The translations under genes were made by a program, and so were the position numbers. Shown here piece after piece: positions 1 through 10,384 of a stretch of 62,645 nt of DNA (within the stretch, counting starts at the first letter, position 1; each line of letters opens with the position of its first letter). Where the stretch lies: positions 1 to 62,645 of the forward strand of contig JAUYQZ010000042.1 in NCBI GenBank assembly GCA_030695415.1. The letters are read 5' to 3'. The stretch is from Hylemonella sp. (GTDB taxonomy: Bacteria; Pseudomonadota; Gammaproteobacteria; Burkholderiales; Burkholderiaceae_C). The notes beneath the pieces are model-generated. The model did no database searches. It was not told the origin of the DNA and saw nothing but the letters and a program-made list of their open reading frames with translations.

Positions 1-1683
1 GCTGACCCGGGTCGACGACTCGGCGATCAGCTGCCGCACCTCGGCCGCCGCCTGTTGCGTGCGCCCCGCCAGGCTGCGCACCTCGGACGCCACCACGGCG
101 AAGCCGCGCCCCTGCTCGCCGGCACGCGCCGCTTCCACCGCAGCGTTGAGCGCCAGGATATTGGTCTGGAAGGCGATGCCGTCAATGGTGCCGATGATCT
201 CGGACATGCGGGTCGTCGTCTGTTGCAGCGGCCCCAGGCTCTGCACCGTGGCCTGCATCAGCGTGCCCGCCTGCTCCGCCTCCTTGTGCAGGCTCTTGGA
301 CATCAGGCTGACCTCGTTGGCCGCATCGGAGTTCTTGGTCACGTCCTCACTGATATTGCCCACATTGGCCGCGGCTTGCTCCAGGCTGGCCGCCTGGGCC
401 TGCGTGCGGTCGGACAGGTCGTGTGCGTCTTCGACCAGCGAGTCACCCACATGGGTCACCAGGGCCGCGGCACTGCGCACATCGGCCACCAGGGCCGAAA
501 GCATCATCAGCATCTTCTCGAACTCGCGCGCAATATCGGCCAGCTCGTCACTGCCCTGGATAAGCACCCGCTCGGACAGGTTGCCGGCGCTGCCTTGTTG
601 CATCACCCCGCGCATATTGTCCAGGCTGTTGATCGTGGCCGTGAAGAAGGTGGAGATCAGGTAGATGGTGGTCGCCACCGCCAGCGCGGCCAGCAGCCCC
701 AGCACGATCATCAGCCGCAGGTTGGCCTGGGCCCGCTCCTCCAGCAAAGTTTCCAGCCGCACGGAAAGACCCTGGCGGTACTGCATGGCCGCATCGATGG
801 CCCGGGTACCGGCCGCGAAGAAGGCGGCGGAATCCCCACTGGGCACGCCGCTGCCCAGCGTGCTCTGGATTTGCCCGGTGAAGGCCTTCACAGCAGCCTG
901 CGTTTCCAGCCAGGCGGCGGGCGTCTTCTCGCCCGCCCGCTCCAGGGCCTGCATGGTTTCGTTCAGGCGCACCGACTGGACTTCAATGATGGAGGCGCGC
1001 GCCGCCACCGGCAGCACCTGCTGCGGCGTGGTGTCGGTGCGTGCCAGCAGGCCGGCGCCGGCGCCGCGCGCCAGCCCCATCTGCTCGACCCAGGGAATCA
1101 GCCGGTCCACCAGCACGGTCATGATGAAGAAGGTCTTGGCCTCCGGGTCCAGCAGCAGGCCCGAGGTCTCCCCGGCATACAGCACCAGCTGGCGCAAGGC
1201 ATCGATGCGGGCACTGTGGTCGGCAAAGGCTGCCGCGCGGTCGGCCCCGGCGCCCAGCTGCAGCAGCTGTTCCAGCCCGGGCTTGAGGTCCCTCCACCGG
1301 CTCTCCAGCAGCAGCCCGGGTTCGGCCCGGACTTGTGCATCCAGCGCCTCGATGGCCGCCGCCAACTTGCGGCGGGTTTCCTCGCGCGCCGCGCTCGGGC
1401 CGGCATTGCCGGACAGGATGAGGTTGGTCTGCCCGCGGTGCGTCTGCACGTGAACCACCACGTCGGTCGCGCGATGGACCAGCACGGCGCCCGCCAGCTC
1501 GGAACGGGCCAGCGCCACATTGCCCGACAGGGTCTGGAACAGGTACCAGCTCACCGCGGCCATGGGCACCAGCAGGATGGCCGCCAGCGTGTAGAGCTTG
1601 ACGGGCATGGACAAGCGCTGCATGAGCGCCGCGCCCGGGCGAAGGATACCGGCGATCTGTTTGGGCGCAAGGGTCGAGGACAT
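1..1683 (-). CDS. methyl-accepting chemotaxis protein, C-terminus cut by window edge
   Basis: Inner-membrane chemoreceptor that would pass a periplasmic signal to CheA/CheW. The ATG is at 1683 (MSSTLAPKQ...) and the frame is open to base 1, giving about 561 residues without a stop. A first membrane segment lies at about residues 28-48 and a second at about 317-337. The periplasmic part between them is a helical-bundle type with the [11 protein letters not shown] motif, close to the DPD/DPE motif of related receptors. A HAMP-like linker follows, then the signalling domain with the hairpin tip [20 protein letters not shown]. It lies 73 bp downstream of a CheY-like gene on the same strand and probably shares its transcript. 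The ligand cannot be deduced. Identity as an MCP is secure; the C-terminal end (pentapeptide tether or not) lies outside the window. Confidence 0.93.
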   Translation of the reverse strand, partial: MSSTLAPKQIAGILRPGAALMQRLSMPVKLYTLAAILLVPMAAVSWYLFQTLSGNVALARSELAGAVLVHRATDVVVHVQTHRGQTNLILSGNAGPSAAREETRRKLAAAIEALDAQVRAEPGLLLESRWRDLKPGLEQLLQLGAGADRAAAFADHSARIDALRQLVLYAGETSGLLLDPEAKTFFIMTVLVDRLIPWVEQMGLARGAGAGLLARTDTTPQQVLPVAARASIIEVQSVRLNETMQALERAGEKTPAAWLETQAAVKAFTGQIQSTLGSGVPSGDSAAFFAAGTRAIDAAMQYRQGLSVRLETLLEERAQANLRLMIVLGLLAALAVATTIYLISTFFTATINSLDNMRGVMQQGSAGNLSERVLIQGSDELADIAREFEKMLMMLSALVADVRSAAALVTHVGDSLVEDAHDLSDRTQAQAASLEQAAANVGNISEDVTKNSDAANEVSLMSKSLHKEAEQAGTLMQATVQSLGPLQQTTTRMSEIIGTIDGIAFQTNILALNAAVEAARAGEQGRGFAVVASEVRSLAGRTQQAAAEVRQLIAESSTRVS

Positions 1684-1756
1684 AAAAGGTCAAGTATTGA
1701 GAGTAAGGGCCATCCAGCTTCGGGACATGATAGGGCAGGGTCGAGGGCTTGAGCGC

Positions 1757-2152
1757 CTAAACAGCACCCAGAACACGCGTGATTTCCTTGTTAAGCACTT
1801 CCACATCCACCGGCTTGGCCACGTAGCCATCGGCCCCCTTCTGGGTGAAGCGCAGGCGATCGCCCGGCAGGTCGTTGGCGGTGACCATGATCACCGGCAG
1901 GTGCGGCTTGCCCGCCTGTTCCTGGGCCCGGATCTCGGCCAGAACCTGCAGGCCGTCCATCACCGGCATCTGCACATCCAGCAGCACGAGGTCAAACTGC
2001 AGCTGGCCCAGGGCCCGCAGCGCTTTTTCGCCATCGTTGACCACCACGCCGGTATGCCCCAGGGACTTGAGCGCGGCGATCATGAGCTTCTGGTTCACCG
2101 GATTGTCATCGGCGGCCAATATGCGCAGGTTTCTGGAATGGATCGCGTTCAT
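1757..2152 (-). CDS. single-domain CheY-like response regulator
   Basis: Stand-alone receiver domain of 131 residues with no output domain. All phosphorylation residues are visible: the acidic pair D15/D16 (ILAADDNPVN), phospho-acceptor D59 (LVLLDVQMPVMDG), the switch T91 (VMVTAND region) and K113 (YVAKPVD). The N-terminal DDNPVNQ signature is more typical of receiver domains attached to hybrid histidine kinases than of the flagellar switch-binding CheY, so motor binding should not be assumed. It precedes the truncated chemoreceptor on the same strand and is divergent from the chemoreceptor/BLUF run at 2482. Its kinase partner is not in the window. Confidence 0.9.
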   Translation of the reverse strand: MNAIHSRNLRILAADDNPVNQKLMIAALKSLGHTGVVVNDGEKALRALGQLQFDLVLLDVQMPVMDGLQVLAEIRAQEQAGKPHLPVIMVTANDLPGDRLRFTQKGADGYVAKPVDVEVLNKEITRVLGAV

Positions 2153-2481
2153 GTGTCTGCATACTATCCCAGGCCCGGCCTGCGCTGAGGCATGACCGCG
2201 GTGTGTTTGCGGTCAATGTTGTCCGAAGTCAACAACCGTCAGAAACAGCAGGGTAGTTCCGGTCTTATTCCACAGCTATGGACTTGCTGGCGTGACCTCT
2301 GAGCGGTTAAGCTACGTTGGAGACCAAAGAACTGTTCGGCGGCAAGCGGTGCGAGACTCAAGCACCGCGCCGAAGAATCAGCGAGGAGCCCTTCCTGTCC
2401 GGTCGGGCATCCATCGACAGACCAGTCAGGGCAGGCTGATCCTTAAAACCTTGGAGTGCCGGGGCAGGAGCCGGCAACATC
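2153..2481. other. 329-bp divergent intergenic region
   Basis: Separates the CheY-like gene (minus) from the second chemoreceptor (plus) and should hold both promoters. I could not pick a convincing sigma-70 or FliA (TAAA-N15-GCCGATAA) promoter. No c-di-GMP (GEMM) riboswitch core could be matched. Short open frames here have no recognisable product. A Shine-Dalgarno-like GGCAGGAG at 2462-2469 serves the downstream ATG. Confidence 0.5.
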
Positions 2482-4485
2482 ATGAAGCAAGACTCTAGGT
2501 CGCTCACCAATACCGAACTCGCTGCGCCTCCCAGCCCGCCGGCTGCGTCCAGCATCTTCTACCCGCACGGCATCTGGGCGCCGGGGGTCAAGCTGATGCG
2601 CAATCTGAATTTCGGCGCCAAGGCCATCCTCATCAGCCTGATGTTCCTGCTGCCGCTAGCACTGACGTCCTACCTTTCGCTGAGTTCGCTGGGCAGCAAC
2701 ATCCGGTTTGCACAAGACGAGATACAAGGCGTTGAAGCGCTGCAGCAATTCAGCCCGGTGCTCCAGGGTTTGAACACCCTACGCGGCGCGATGCGCGCCA
2801 AGATGGGCGGCTACGCGGGCGCCGACGCCAGCTTCGAGGCCGGGCGCCGGCAAATGGACACCGGCCTGAAAGACTTTGACGCTCACCTCAAGCGCACCGG
2901 CGACCCCCTGGAACTGCGCGCCGAGTTCGACCAACTCGCTGGAGCCTGGAGCAAGGCAGCCCCCACCACGCAAACCACGGGCGACACCGGTTACGGCGAG
3001 GTGTCCCGCACGGTCACCCCCCTGCTACGCAAGATCGGTGACAAGTCCAGCCTGGTTCTGGACCCGGATATCGATTCACTGTACCTGGTGCTGACCCTCG
3101 TGATCGAAGCCCCGAAGCTCATCGAGGACCTGGATCAGATGTGGGGCTGGAGCGTGAATGCCCTGGCATCGGCCCAATTGGAAGAGCGCAATGCGCGACG
3201 CTATGTGGTGTGGCAAGCCAACGTGCTGAGCAGCCTGAACAGCATGCGCGACAGCATGCAACGCGCGGGCGCCGCCAATCCAGCCCTGACAGCGAAGCTG
3301 CCCACCGCCCAGCTCACGGCGCTGGAGGCTTACCACAAGCAATTCCAAAACCCGGACCAGCTGATGGCTGCCAACCTGCCGCCCGCGCAGGCCTATGCCA
3401 GCGGCGAACAGGCTCTCAAAGAAGCCTTTACCCTCTACAACGTGGGCCTGAGCGAACTGGACCGGCTGTTGATGGCACGCGAGGCCTTTTTGAGCACCGA
3501 GCGTAATCTCGTTGCGGCACTGATCGCCGTGTCGGTCCTGCTGGCCAGTTATTTCTTCTACAGCTTCTTCCTCGTCACCCGCGGCGGCCTGCGCCTGATC
3601 AGCCGGCACCTGCAGGACATGTCGGCCGGCGATCTGCGCCAGGCGCCCAGCCAGCCCTGGGGCAAGGACGAGCCGGCGCTGGTGATCGTCGATCTGCGCA
3701 AGACCTATGACGCCCTGCACCACCTGATCCGCCGGGTGAGGCATTCGGCCCGCGAACTCAATATCACCGCCAAGGAAATTGCCTCGGCCAGCACGGACCT
3801 GTCGGCCCGCACCGAGGCCGCCGCAGCCTCGCTGGAAGAACAGGCCGCCGCCATGGAGGAGATCGGCTCCACGGTGGGTGCCACGGCCGACCGCGCGAAA
3901 AGCGCTTCTCTGTTCTCGGGTGAAAACGCCCAGGTGGCCGAAAAGGGCGGCGCGGTGATTGGGCAGGTGGTGCACACCATGCGTGATATCCACGCCTCCT
4001 CGTCCAAGATCGGCGACATCATCGGCGTGATCGACGGCATCGCCTTCCAGACCAACATCCTGGCGCTCAATGCCGCGGTGGAAGCCGCGCGCGCGGGCGA
4101 GGCCGGCCGCGGCTTTGCCGTGGTGGCGGCCGAGGTGCGCACCCTGGCGCAACGCAGCGCTGAAGCGGCGCGCGAAATCAAGAACCTGATCACGGAGAGC
4201 GTGAGCAAGGTGGACAGCGGCACCCAGGTGGTGGAAGAGGCCGGCTCCACCATGGTCAGCGTGGTGACCAACGCCAAACAGATCAACATCTACCTGACCG
4301 AGATCGCCACCGCTTCCCGCGAGCAGGCCTCGGGCGTGGGCCAGGTGGTGCAGGCCATTCAGGCCCTGGACCATGACACCCAGCAGAACTCGGCCCTGGT
4401 GGAGGAAACCACCGCCGCGGCCGAGGCCCTGCGCAGCCAGGCCGACCTGCTGATGCAGGAAATCTCCAACTTCCGGGTGGCCTGA
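2482..4485 (+). CDS. methyl-accepting chemotaxis protein
   Basis: Full-length chemoreceptor of 667 residues. A cytoplasmic N-terminus of about 45 residues precedes membrane segment 1 (about 48-68, [20 protein letters not shown]). A long helical periplasmic domain carries the DPDIDSLYL motif near residue 195. Membrane segment 2 lies at about 340-362, followed by HAMP and a signalling domain with the tip sequence [20 protein letters not shown]. It ends in ...ISNFRVA, so there is no NWETF-type CheB/CheR tether. The ATG at 2482 has GGCAGGAG upstream; an internal Met at residue 39 (MRNLNFGAK) is an alternative start. It is the first gene of a run continuing 45 bp later with a BLUF protein, then CheB-CheR-PAS and PAS-GGDEF-EAL. 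That is unusual company for an MCP and suggests its output is adapted by the fusion protein rather than by canonical CheB and CheR. Confidence 0.93.
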   Translation: MKQDSRSLTNTELAAPPSPPAASSIFYPHGIWAPGVKLMRNLNFGAKAILISLMFLLPLALTSYLSLSSLGSNIRFAQDEIQGVEALQQFSPVLQGLNTLRGAMRAKMGGYAGADASFEAGRRQMDTGLKDFDAHLKRTGDPLELRAEFDQLAGAWSKAAPTTQTTGDTGYGEVSRTVTPLLRKIGDKSSLVLDPDIDSLYLVLTLVIEAPKLIEDLDQMWGWSVNALASAQLEERNARRYVVWQANVLSSLNSMRDSMQRAGAANPALTAKLPTAQLTALEAYHKQFQNPDQLMAANLPPAQAYASGEQALKEAFTLYNVGLSELDRLLMAREAFLSTERNLVAALIAVSVLLASYFFYSFFLVTRGGLRLISRHLQDMSAGDLRQAPSQPWGKDEPALVIVDLRKTYDALHHLIRRVRHSARELNITAKEIASASTDLSARTEAAAASLEEQAAAMEEIGSTVGATADRAKSASLFSGENAQVAEKGGAVIGQVVHTMRDIHASSSKIGDIIGVIDGIAFQTNILALNAAVEAARAGEAGRGFAVVAAEVRTLAQRSAEAAREIKNLITESVSKVDSGTQVVEEAGSTMVSVVTNAKQINIYLTEIATASREQASGVGQVVQAIQALDHDTQQNSALVEETTAAAEALRSQADLLMQEISNFRVA

Positions 4486-4530
4486 GCCTCCCACCCAAGC
4501 GCTCCCAAGCCCAAGCAGGAACCACCCGCC

Positions 4531-4959
4531 ATGCCCCTCGTACGTACCGTCTACGTCAGCACCGTTGCCGACAGCAAGGACAGCGCTGCTCTGCCGCAGA
4601 TCATGAAGCTGGCGCAGGCCAACAACGAGGTGCACAACCTGACAGGCCTGCTGGTGTTCAACCACAAGTACTACCTCCAGGTGATCGAAGGCGGACGCAA
4701 GGCCGTCAACAGCCTGCTCAGCAACCTGTACCGCGACCCGCGCCATGTGGACATGATGGTGCTGGGCTTGGAGGAAATCACCCAGCGGGCGTTTCCCGAT
4801 TGGGGCATGCAGTTCGTGCCCGCCGCTTCGGCCACGCGGGAAATCATGCTGCGCAACGGCGTGGCGCGCGAATTCGATCCCTATGGCATGTCCGCTGCCA
4901 GTGCACTGGGCTTCCTGCGTGACATGCACGGCGTGGCGCTCGCCAAGTCTGCGGTCTGA
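4531..4959 (+). CDS. single-domain BLUF blue-light sensor protein
   Basis: 142-residue protein made almost entirely of a BLUF (FAD-binding blue-light) domain. Key photocycle residues are visible at family positions: Y8 (RTVYVS), N32 (QANNEVHN) and Q50 (YYLQVIEGG), with W91/M93 in the AFPDWGMQF strand. In this family light changes the hydrogen bonding between Q50, Y8 and the flavin. A short C-terminal tail of about 40 residues follows, with no effector domain, so it should act through a protein partner. It starts 45 bp after a chemoreceptor and ends 12 bp before a CheB-CheR-PAS fusion, so co-transcription is likely. The flanking chemotaxis and c-di-GMP proteins are the obvious candidate partners; that link is inference. 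Confidence 0.93.
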   Translation: MPLVRTVYVSTVADSKDSAALPQIMKLAQANNEVHNLTGLLVFNHKYYLQVIEGGRKAVNSLLSNLYRDPRHVDMMVLGLEEITQRAFPDWGMQFVPAASATREIMLRNGVAREFDPYGMSAASALGFLRDMHGVALAKSAV

Positions 4960-4971
4960 GTACCGCCCTCG

Positions 4972-7956
4972 ATGCCATCCCGCAAACCCGAACAAGCCGC
5001 CACTGCGGCAACGCCATCCTCTGACTCCTCTTCCGCTGCTGCCAGCCCCGGTGCCATGGCGCCGGGCCCTGCCGGCGGCGCGACCCTGATCGCAAGGGTG
5101 GTCGCCGTCGGCGCCTCGGCCGGTGGGCTGGAGGCCCTGGAAGGTTTTTTCAACAGCTTGGGAGACTGCCCGCAGGCGGCCTTCGTGGTGATCCAGCACC
5201 TCTCGCCGGATCACAAAAGCATGATGGAGCAGCTGCTCGCGCGCCACACCCCCATGCCGGTGACGGTGGTGGAAGACGGCATGCTGCTGCAGGGCGGACG
5301 GGTCTATCTGCTGCCACCGGCGCACGTGATGAGCGTGGACAAGGGGCGGCTGCGGCTGGCGCCCAAGCCCAGCAAGGTGCTCACGCTGCCGATTGATCTT
5401 TTCTTCAGCAGCCTGGCACGCAGCTATGGGCCTGCCGCCATCGGCGTGGTGCTCTCCGGCACGGGCTCGGATGGTTCGCGCGGGGCGCTGGAGATCAACG
5501 AGGCCGGTGGCATTCTCATGGCGCAGACGCCGGAGCAGGCCAAGTTCGACGGCATGCCGCGCAGCGCCATCGGCACGGGGGTGATGGACTTCGTGCTGCC
5601 CATCGAGGAGATGGGCCCCCGGATCAAGGCCTTGTTGCAGGCGCCCGTGCCGCTGGAGACGGCCGCAGAGCCGGAGGTCACGCTGGACGAAGGTGGCGCC
5701 ATTTCGGCCATCCTTGCGCTGGTGCACAGCGCTGGCGGGGTGGATTTCCGCTTTTACAAGCCGAACTCGCTGATGCGGCGCATCGAGCGGCGCATGCGGG
5801 TGCGCGAGACGATCTCCTACGCCGCCTATGCCCGCTTCCTGGAGAAGGAGCGGGAGGAGTTGGACCTGCTGCAGCGTGAAATCCTGATACCGGTGACCAG
5901 CTTCTTTCGCGACCCGGATCATTTCGAGTCGCTGGCGACGCAGGTGATCCAGCCGCTCGTACAGAACACGCCGCACGGGGAGGAAATCCGGGTCTGGGTC
6001 GCCGCCTGCTCCACCGGCGAGGAAGCCTATTCCATCGCCATACTCTTTCTGGAAGCCTTTGAGCAGGCCCAGCGCTGGCCCAACCTCAAGGTGTTCGCCA
6101 CCGACGTGAACCGGCTCAACATTGACACCGCATCCGCCGGTCTCTACCCGGAGTCGATTGCCAGCGAAGTCCCGCCAGAGCGGCTGGAACGCTACTTCAC
6201 CCGGCGCGACAACCGGTACGAAGTGCAAAAGAAGCTGCGTGAAAAGATCATCTTCGCGCGCCACAACGTGCTGGAGGATCCACCCTTCACACGCATCCAC
6301 CTGGTGACGTGCCGCAATATGCTGATCTACGTGCAGCCCGTTGCCCAGCTGCAGATCCTGCGGCGCTTCCAATACGCCCTGGTGCCCAACGGCAGCCTCT
6401 TCCTGGGCTCCAGCGAGTCCCTGGGTGAGGTGGCGGGCGACTTCGCGGCAGTGGTGGGGCGCCACAAGATTTACCGCGTGCTGCGTCGCAACGAACTGCC
6501 CATGCAATTCAGCAGCCAGCTGATAGTGGGCAAGGACCGCCCCGGTCGCAAGGCCAAAGCCCGGCCGGCGCCGCTGACTCCCGTGCCGGATGAAACCGTC
6601 ATCGACAAGGCCTACGACGTGCTCATGCAGGCCTACGTGCCCCCGGCGGTGCTGATCTCGCCGGAGCGTACGGTGGTGCACATGATCGGCAACGCGCGCC
6701 GCTATCTGCAGCTGTCGGAGGGCCAGGTGACGCTGGAGATCGCCAAACTGCTGCCCGACAGCATCTCGCCCATCGGCGTGGCGCTGCTGCACAAGGCCAG
6801 CCGCGAGCGTGCGCCCATCGAGTCCACCCCCATACGCCTGGACTTGATGGACGGCTCCCAGGTCCAGATCACCTTGAGCGCCCGCACCCTGCCCTGCCCC
6901 CCGGAAGCGCAACCCTACCTGCTGCTGACCTTCGAGGCACTGCCCCTGGCGGAGCCGGCATCGGGGCAGGAGAAGCTGGACCTGGGACGTGAAAGCCAGG
7001 CGCACATCCGGCTGCTGGAGCAGGAGCTGTCGGCGACCCGCGAGAGCCTGCAGACCACCATCGAGGAGCTGGAGGTCTCCAACGAGGAGTTGCAGGCGAC
7101 CAACGAGGAACTCATGAGTTCCAACGAAGAACTGCAGAGCTCGAACGAGGAGCTGCAGTCGGTCAACGAGGAGCTCTACACCGTCAATGCCGAGCATCAG
7201 GAGAAAAACGAGATCCTGCACCGGCTGAACGCCGACATGGACAATATGGCGCGCGCCGTGTCGATCGCCACGGTGTTCGTGGACCCGGCCATCCGCATCA
7301 CACGCTTTACCACGGAGGCGCGGCGCTTCTTCCGGGTGCAGGACAGCGACGTCGGCCGCCCGCTGGACCATTTCGCGCACAACCTCACCTATCCGGACTT
7401 CATCGCTGAAGTCAGATCCACCATGGGCAGCGGCCAGATGGCGGAACGGGAGGTGCGCTCCAGCGACGGCAACACCTACCTGATCCGCATCCTGCCCTAC
7501 ACGGTGCGCGAGGGCGAGCCCAGAGGCGCGGTGATCAGCGTGATTGACACCACTTCACTGCACACCAGCAAGCGGCTGCAGGCGGTGCTGGACTCGCTGC
7601 CCGAACACATTGCCGAGATCGATACCAAGGGCCAGATCCTGCTGGTGAACCGGGCCTGGGAGAGGTTCGCCGGCGAGAACGGGGACGAAACCCTCGGCAC
7701 CACCGGCCTGGGCGTGAACTACCTGGAGATCTGCCGGCGCTCGCAAGACCCCTATTCCCAGAAAGCCTTCCTGGGCCTGACCCGGGTGCTGCACCGGGAC
7801 GAAGACTTTTTCTTCATGCAGTACCCCTGCCATTCCCCCACCGAAAAGCGCTGGTTCCTGATGTACGCCGCGCCCATCGACCAGGCCAGCGGCGGCGCCA
7901 TTGTGAGCCACATCAACATCACGGAATGGATGCGGGACCGGCCCGACACTGAATGA
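4972..7956 (+). CDS. CheB-CheR-PAS fusion protein (chemoreceptor methylesterase/methyltransferase)
   Basis: 994-residue cytoplasmic fusion. Residues 1-38 are low-complexity. A CheB methylesterase/deamidase domain spans about 40-230 with the catalytic triad S49 (VGASAGG), H76 (IQHLSPDH) and D167 (GTGSDG); it lacks the usual CheB receiver domain. A CheR SAM-dependent methyltransferase domain follows at about 240-500 ([20 protein letters not shown]). A heptad-repeat coiled coil of NEEL repeats lies at about 675-745, then two PAS domains at about 755-865 and 868-990. Related proteins often end in a histidine kinase; none is present here. The ATG at 4972 is 12 bp after the BLUF gene, and the stop overlaps the next ATG by 4 bp, implying translational coupling to the GGDEF-EAL gene. 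Likely role: receptor adaptation with an added sensory input. Confidence 0.93.
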   Translation: MPSRKPEQAATAATPSSDSSSAAASPGAMAPGPAGGATLIARVVAVGASAGGLEALEGFFNSLGDCPQAAFVVIQHLSPDHKSMMEQLLARHTPMPVTVVEDGMLLQGGRVYLLPPAHVMSVDKGRLRLAPKPSKVLTLPIDLFFSSLARSYGPAAIGVVLSGTGSDGSRGALEINEAGGILMAQTPEQAKFDGMPRSAIGTGVMDFVLPIEEMGPRIKALLQAPVPLETAAEPEVTLDEGGAISAILALVHSAGGVDFRFYKPNSLMRRIERRMRVRETISYAAYARFLEKEREELDLLQREILIPVTSFFRDPDHFESLATQVIQPLVQNTPHGEEIRVWVAACSTGEEAYSIAILFLEAFEQAQRWPNLKVFATDVNRLNIDTASAGLYPESIASEVPPERLERYFTRRDNRYEVQKKLREKIIFARHNVLEDPPFTRIHLVTCRNMLIYVQPVAQLQILRRFQYALVPNGSLFLGSSESLGEVAGDFAAVVGRHKIYRVLRRNELPMQFSSQLIVGKDRPGRKAKARPAPLTPVPDETVIDKAYDVLMQAYVPPAVLISPERTVVHMIGNARRYLQLSEGQVTLEIAKLLPDSISPIGVALLHKASRERAPIESTPIRLDLMDGSQVQITLSARTLPCPPEAQPYLLLTFEALPLAEPASGQEKLDLGRESQAHIRLLEQELSATRESLQTTIEELEVSNEELQATNEELMSSNEELQSSNEELQSVNEELYTVNAEHQEKNEILHRLNADMDNMARAVSIATVFVDPAIRITRFTTEARRFFRVQDSDVGRPLDHFAHNLTYPDFIAEVRSTMGSGQMAEREVRSSDGNTYLIRILPYTVREGEPRGAVISVIDTTSLHTSKRLQAVLDSLPEHIAEIDTKGQILLVNRAWERFAGENGDETLGTTGLGVNYLEICRRSQDPYSQKAFLGLTRVLHRDEDFFFMQYPCHSPTEKRWFLMYAAPIDQASGGAIVSHINITEWMRDRPDTE

Positions 7957-10280
7957 CTGATGCCATGAATTCCCGCCTTGACACTCTGGTCCCAGGACCG
8001 CCCGACACGGAACCGCCCGCACTGCGCAAGCGGGCCATCGAGCGGTTGCAGGAGCAGGCCAAGGCCTCCGACGCGCGGACCTTAGCCGCGGGCGCCGCAG
8101 GACAGGACCTGACCCATCTGGTGGAGGAGCTGCGCATCTACCAGGCCGAGCTGGAGGTGCAGAACGATGAACTGCGCGGCGCGCAGACCCGCACCGACCG
8201 CCTGTTGCAGCGTTTCTCGGCGCTGTTCCGGCAGGCGCCGGTGTGCATGGTGCTGGTGGATCGCTTTGGCGTCATCCTCGATGCCAACGAGCATGCAACC
8301 CTGAGCCTGGGCCTGGGCCACCAGCGCCAGCGCCACCATCTGTTCTACCGCAGTGTCGCGGAGGGTAGCCGCCACAAGATGGAATCCGCCTTTCTGCGGG
8401 CTGGCGATGAGCGACAGGCCATGGCGGCCAAGCAGGCGACTGACGTGGAGATGATCGACAGCATGGGCAACGTGCTGATCGGCGATCTTTCGGTGTTGCG
8501 GATGCCGGAATCGGAGCCGGGCCAGGAAAGGGAGTTCCTGTGCATCTTCACCGACCACAGCACGCTGACGCGCTATGCGCGCGAACTGCAGGAGCAGCAG
8601 AGCAGCCTGCGCCTGTTCTCCAAGGCCTTTGAGCAGATCAGCGATGCGGTGCTGGTGACCGACCTGGAAGGCACCATCCTGTCGGTGAACCGGGCCTTCA
8701 CCCGCATCACCGGCTACACGGAGGCGCAGGTGATGGGCAGGAACCCGCGCATGCTGGCCTCGGGCCATACGGACCCGGCCGTGTATGAGGCCATGTGGGA
8801 GAGCCTGCGCGAAGTCGGCCACTGGGAGGGAGAGCTGAGCAACCGACGACCCGATGGGAGCATCTACCCGGAATGGATCTCGATCGACACCCTGCTCGAC
8901 GAGAAAGACCAGCCCCTGCGCTACGTGTCGATCTTCCACGACCTGACCCAGACCCGGGCGCAGGAGGAAACGCTGCGTCGACTGGCCAACGAAGACTCTC
9001 TCACAGGTCTGCCAAACCGCAACATCATGCTGACCCTGGTGCAGCAGGCCTTCGAGCGCGCACGACGCACCGGGACCAAGGTGGGCATCATGTTCCTGGA
9101 CCTGGACAACTTCAAGAACATCAACGACAGCCTGGGTCATTTCGCCGGCGACCAGACCCTGATCCAGTGCGCGCAACGCATGCGCCAGCGCCTGCGCGAC
9201 ACCGATACCCTGCTGCGCATGGGGGGCGACGAGTTCCTGATCATCGCCGAGCACCTGCATACCGCCGGGGACGCCAACCGGGTGGCCCAGTCCCTGCTGG
9301 AGACCGCCAAGACGCCGATCGAGCTTGGCACGGGCCAGCAGATTTTTGTGACCTTCAGCATCGGCATCTGCCTGTATCCGGATGACGGTATCAAACCCGA
9401 GCAGCTGCTGCAGGAAGCCGATACCGCGATGTACCGCGCCAAGTCCATCGGCCGCAACCGGGTGGAGTTCTACTCGCCAGCGCTCATGGAGCGCGTGCAG
9501 GAGGAGCTGAGCATCGCCAACGACATGCGCTTCGCGCTGAAGCGCGATGAGCTACGGGTGGAGTTCCAGCCCGTGGTGCCCACGCGCGCGGATCTGCCCA
9601 TGGAGTTGGAGGCGCTGGTGCGCTGGCAGCACCCGAGCCGGGGGCTGCTCTATCCGGACAGCTTCATTCCCATCACCGAGCGCTCGGGGCTGATCCACGA
9701 TTTGTCCCTGGTGGTGCTGGAGAAAAGCTGTGCGGCCCTGCGCCGACTGCTGGATGCGGGCGCCGCCATCGGCTCGGTGGCGGTCAATGTGTCGTTCCGC
9801 GACATCGACCTGCCCGACCTGCCCGATCAGATCAGCCAACTGCTGGCGGCGCACCGGCTCACCGGCAATCAACTGAAACTGGAACTGACCGAGAGCGACA
9901 TCATGCGCCACCCGCAGGAGAGCCTGCAAACCCTGGAGCGCATCCGCGCGATGGGCGTGCGCATCGCGGTGGACGATTTCGGCACCGGTTTTTCATCGCT
10001 GGCCTACCTGCGCACGCTGCCGCTGGACACGCTCAAGATCGACCGCAGTTTCGTCAATTCCCTGCTGGTGGACGACAACTCCCAATCCATCGTGACCATG
10101 ATCGTGAGTCTGGCCAAGTCCTGCGGCTACAACATCGTCGCGGAAGGTGTCGAAACCCAGGAACAGTCCGACGCGCTGCGTGCACTCGGCGTGGAGTATC
10201 TGCAGGGCTGGCTGTATGCGCGCTCGGTGCCCGAGGAGCGACTGATCGAGGTTCTGGCCGCGCTGCCCAGGCTGAACTGA
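7953..10280 (+). CDS. PAS-PAS-GGDEF-EAL c-di-GMP turnover protein
   Basis: 775-residue soluble protein able in principle to make and degrade cyclic di-GMP. N-terminal region with a PAS-like domain at about 75-205 and a clear PAS/PAC at about 210-335 (TDLEGTILSVNRAFTRITGYT). The GGDEF domain is intact, with GGDEF at 424-428 and the inhibitory RxxD (RDTD) five residues before it. The EAL domain is intact, with EAL at 553-555, ELTESD, and DDFGTGFSSL. No membrane segment was seen. The ATG overlaps the preceding CheB-CheR stop by 4 bp (ATGA), so the two are probably translated together and may act in one complex. Both active sites look functional, so net synthase or phosphodiesterase activity cannot be told from sequence. 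Confidence 0.95.
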   Translation: MTDAMNSRLDTLVPGPPDTEPPALRKRAIERLQEQAKASDARTLAAGAAGQDLTHLVEELRIYQAELEVQNDELRGAQTRTDRLLQRFSALFRQAPVCMVLVDRFGVILDANEHATLSLGLGHQRQRHHLFYRSVAEGSRHKMESAFLRAGDERQAMAAKQATDVEMIDSMGNVLIGDLSVLRMPESEPGQEREFLCIFTDHSTLTRYARELQEQQSSLRLFSKAFEQISDAVLVTDLEGTILSVNRAFTRITGYTEAQVMGRNPRMLASGHTDPAVYEAMWESLREVGHWEGELSNRRPDGSIYPEWISIDTLLDEKDQPLRYVSIFHDLTQTRAQEETLRRLANEDSLTGLPNRNIMLTLVQQAFERARRTGTKVGIMFLDLDNFKNINDSLGHFAGDQTLIQCAQRMRQRLRDTDTLLRMGGDEFLIIAEHLHTAGDANRVAQSLLETAKTPIELGTGQQIFVTFSIGICLYPDDGIKPEQLLQEADTAMYRAKSIGRNRVEFYSPALMERVQEELSIANDMRFALKRDELRVEFQPVVPTRADLPMELEALVRWQHPSRGLLYPDSFIPITERSGLIHDLSLVVLEKSCAALRRLLDAGAAIGSVAVNVSFRDIDLPDLPDQISQLLAAHRLTGNQLKLELTESDIMRHPQESLQTLERIRAMGVRIAVDDFGTGFSSLAYLRTLPLDTLKIDRSFVNSLLVDDNSQSIVTMIVSLAKSCGYNIVAEGVETQEQSDALRALGVEYLQGWLYARSVPEERLIEVLAALPRLN

Positions 10281-10384
10281 GCCCTGTGCTGAAACTTGAC
10301 CCAGATCAATGCCGGCAGGCAGCGGGGCATGCCATGCTCCTGCAGGCTTCAGCGTAGGCCGTCAAGGATCCGAACAAGGCGTCG

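Noticed and set aside
2153..2481. Possible c-di-GMP (GEMM) riboswitch ahead of the chemoreceptor/BLUF run
   Set aside because: Attractive given the c-di-GMP genes, but the conserved core could not be matched by eye.
7070..7180. Short tandem repeats at DNA level (NEEL-coding units)
   Set aside because: They encode the heptad coiled coil normal for CheB-CheR-PAS proteins; not an independent repeat element.
3076..7380. Very long minus-strand open frame (1434 codons) opposite the chemoreceptor, BLUF and CheB-CheR genes
   Set aside because: His/Gln/Arg/Gly-rich translation with no domain; it mirrors GC-biased codons of the real plus-strand genes, which have clear motifs.
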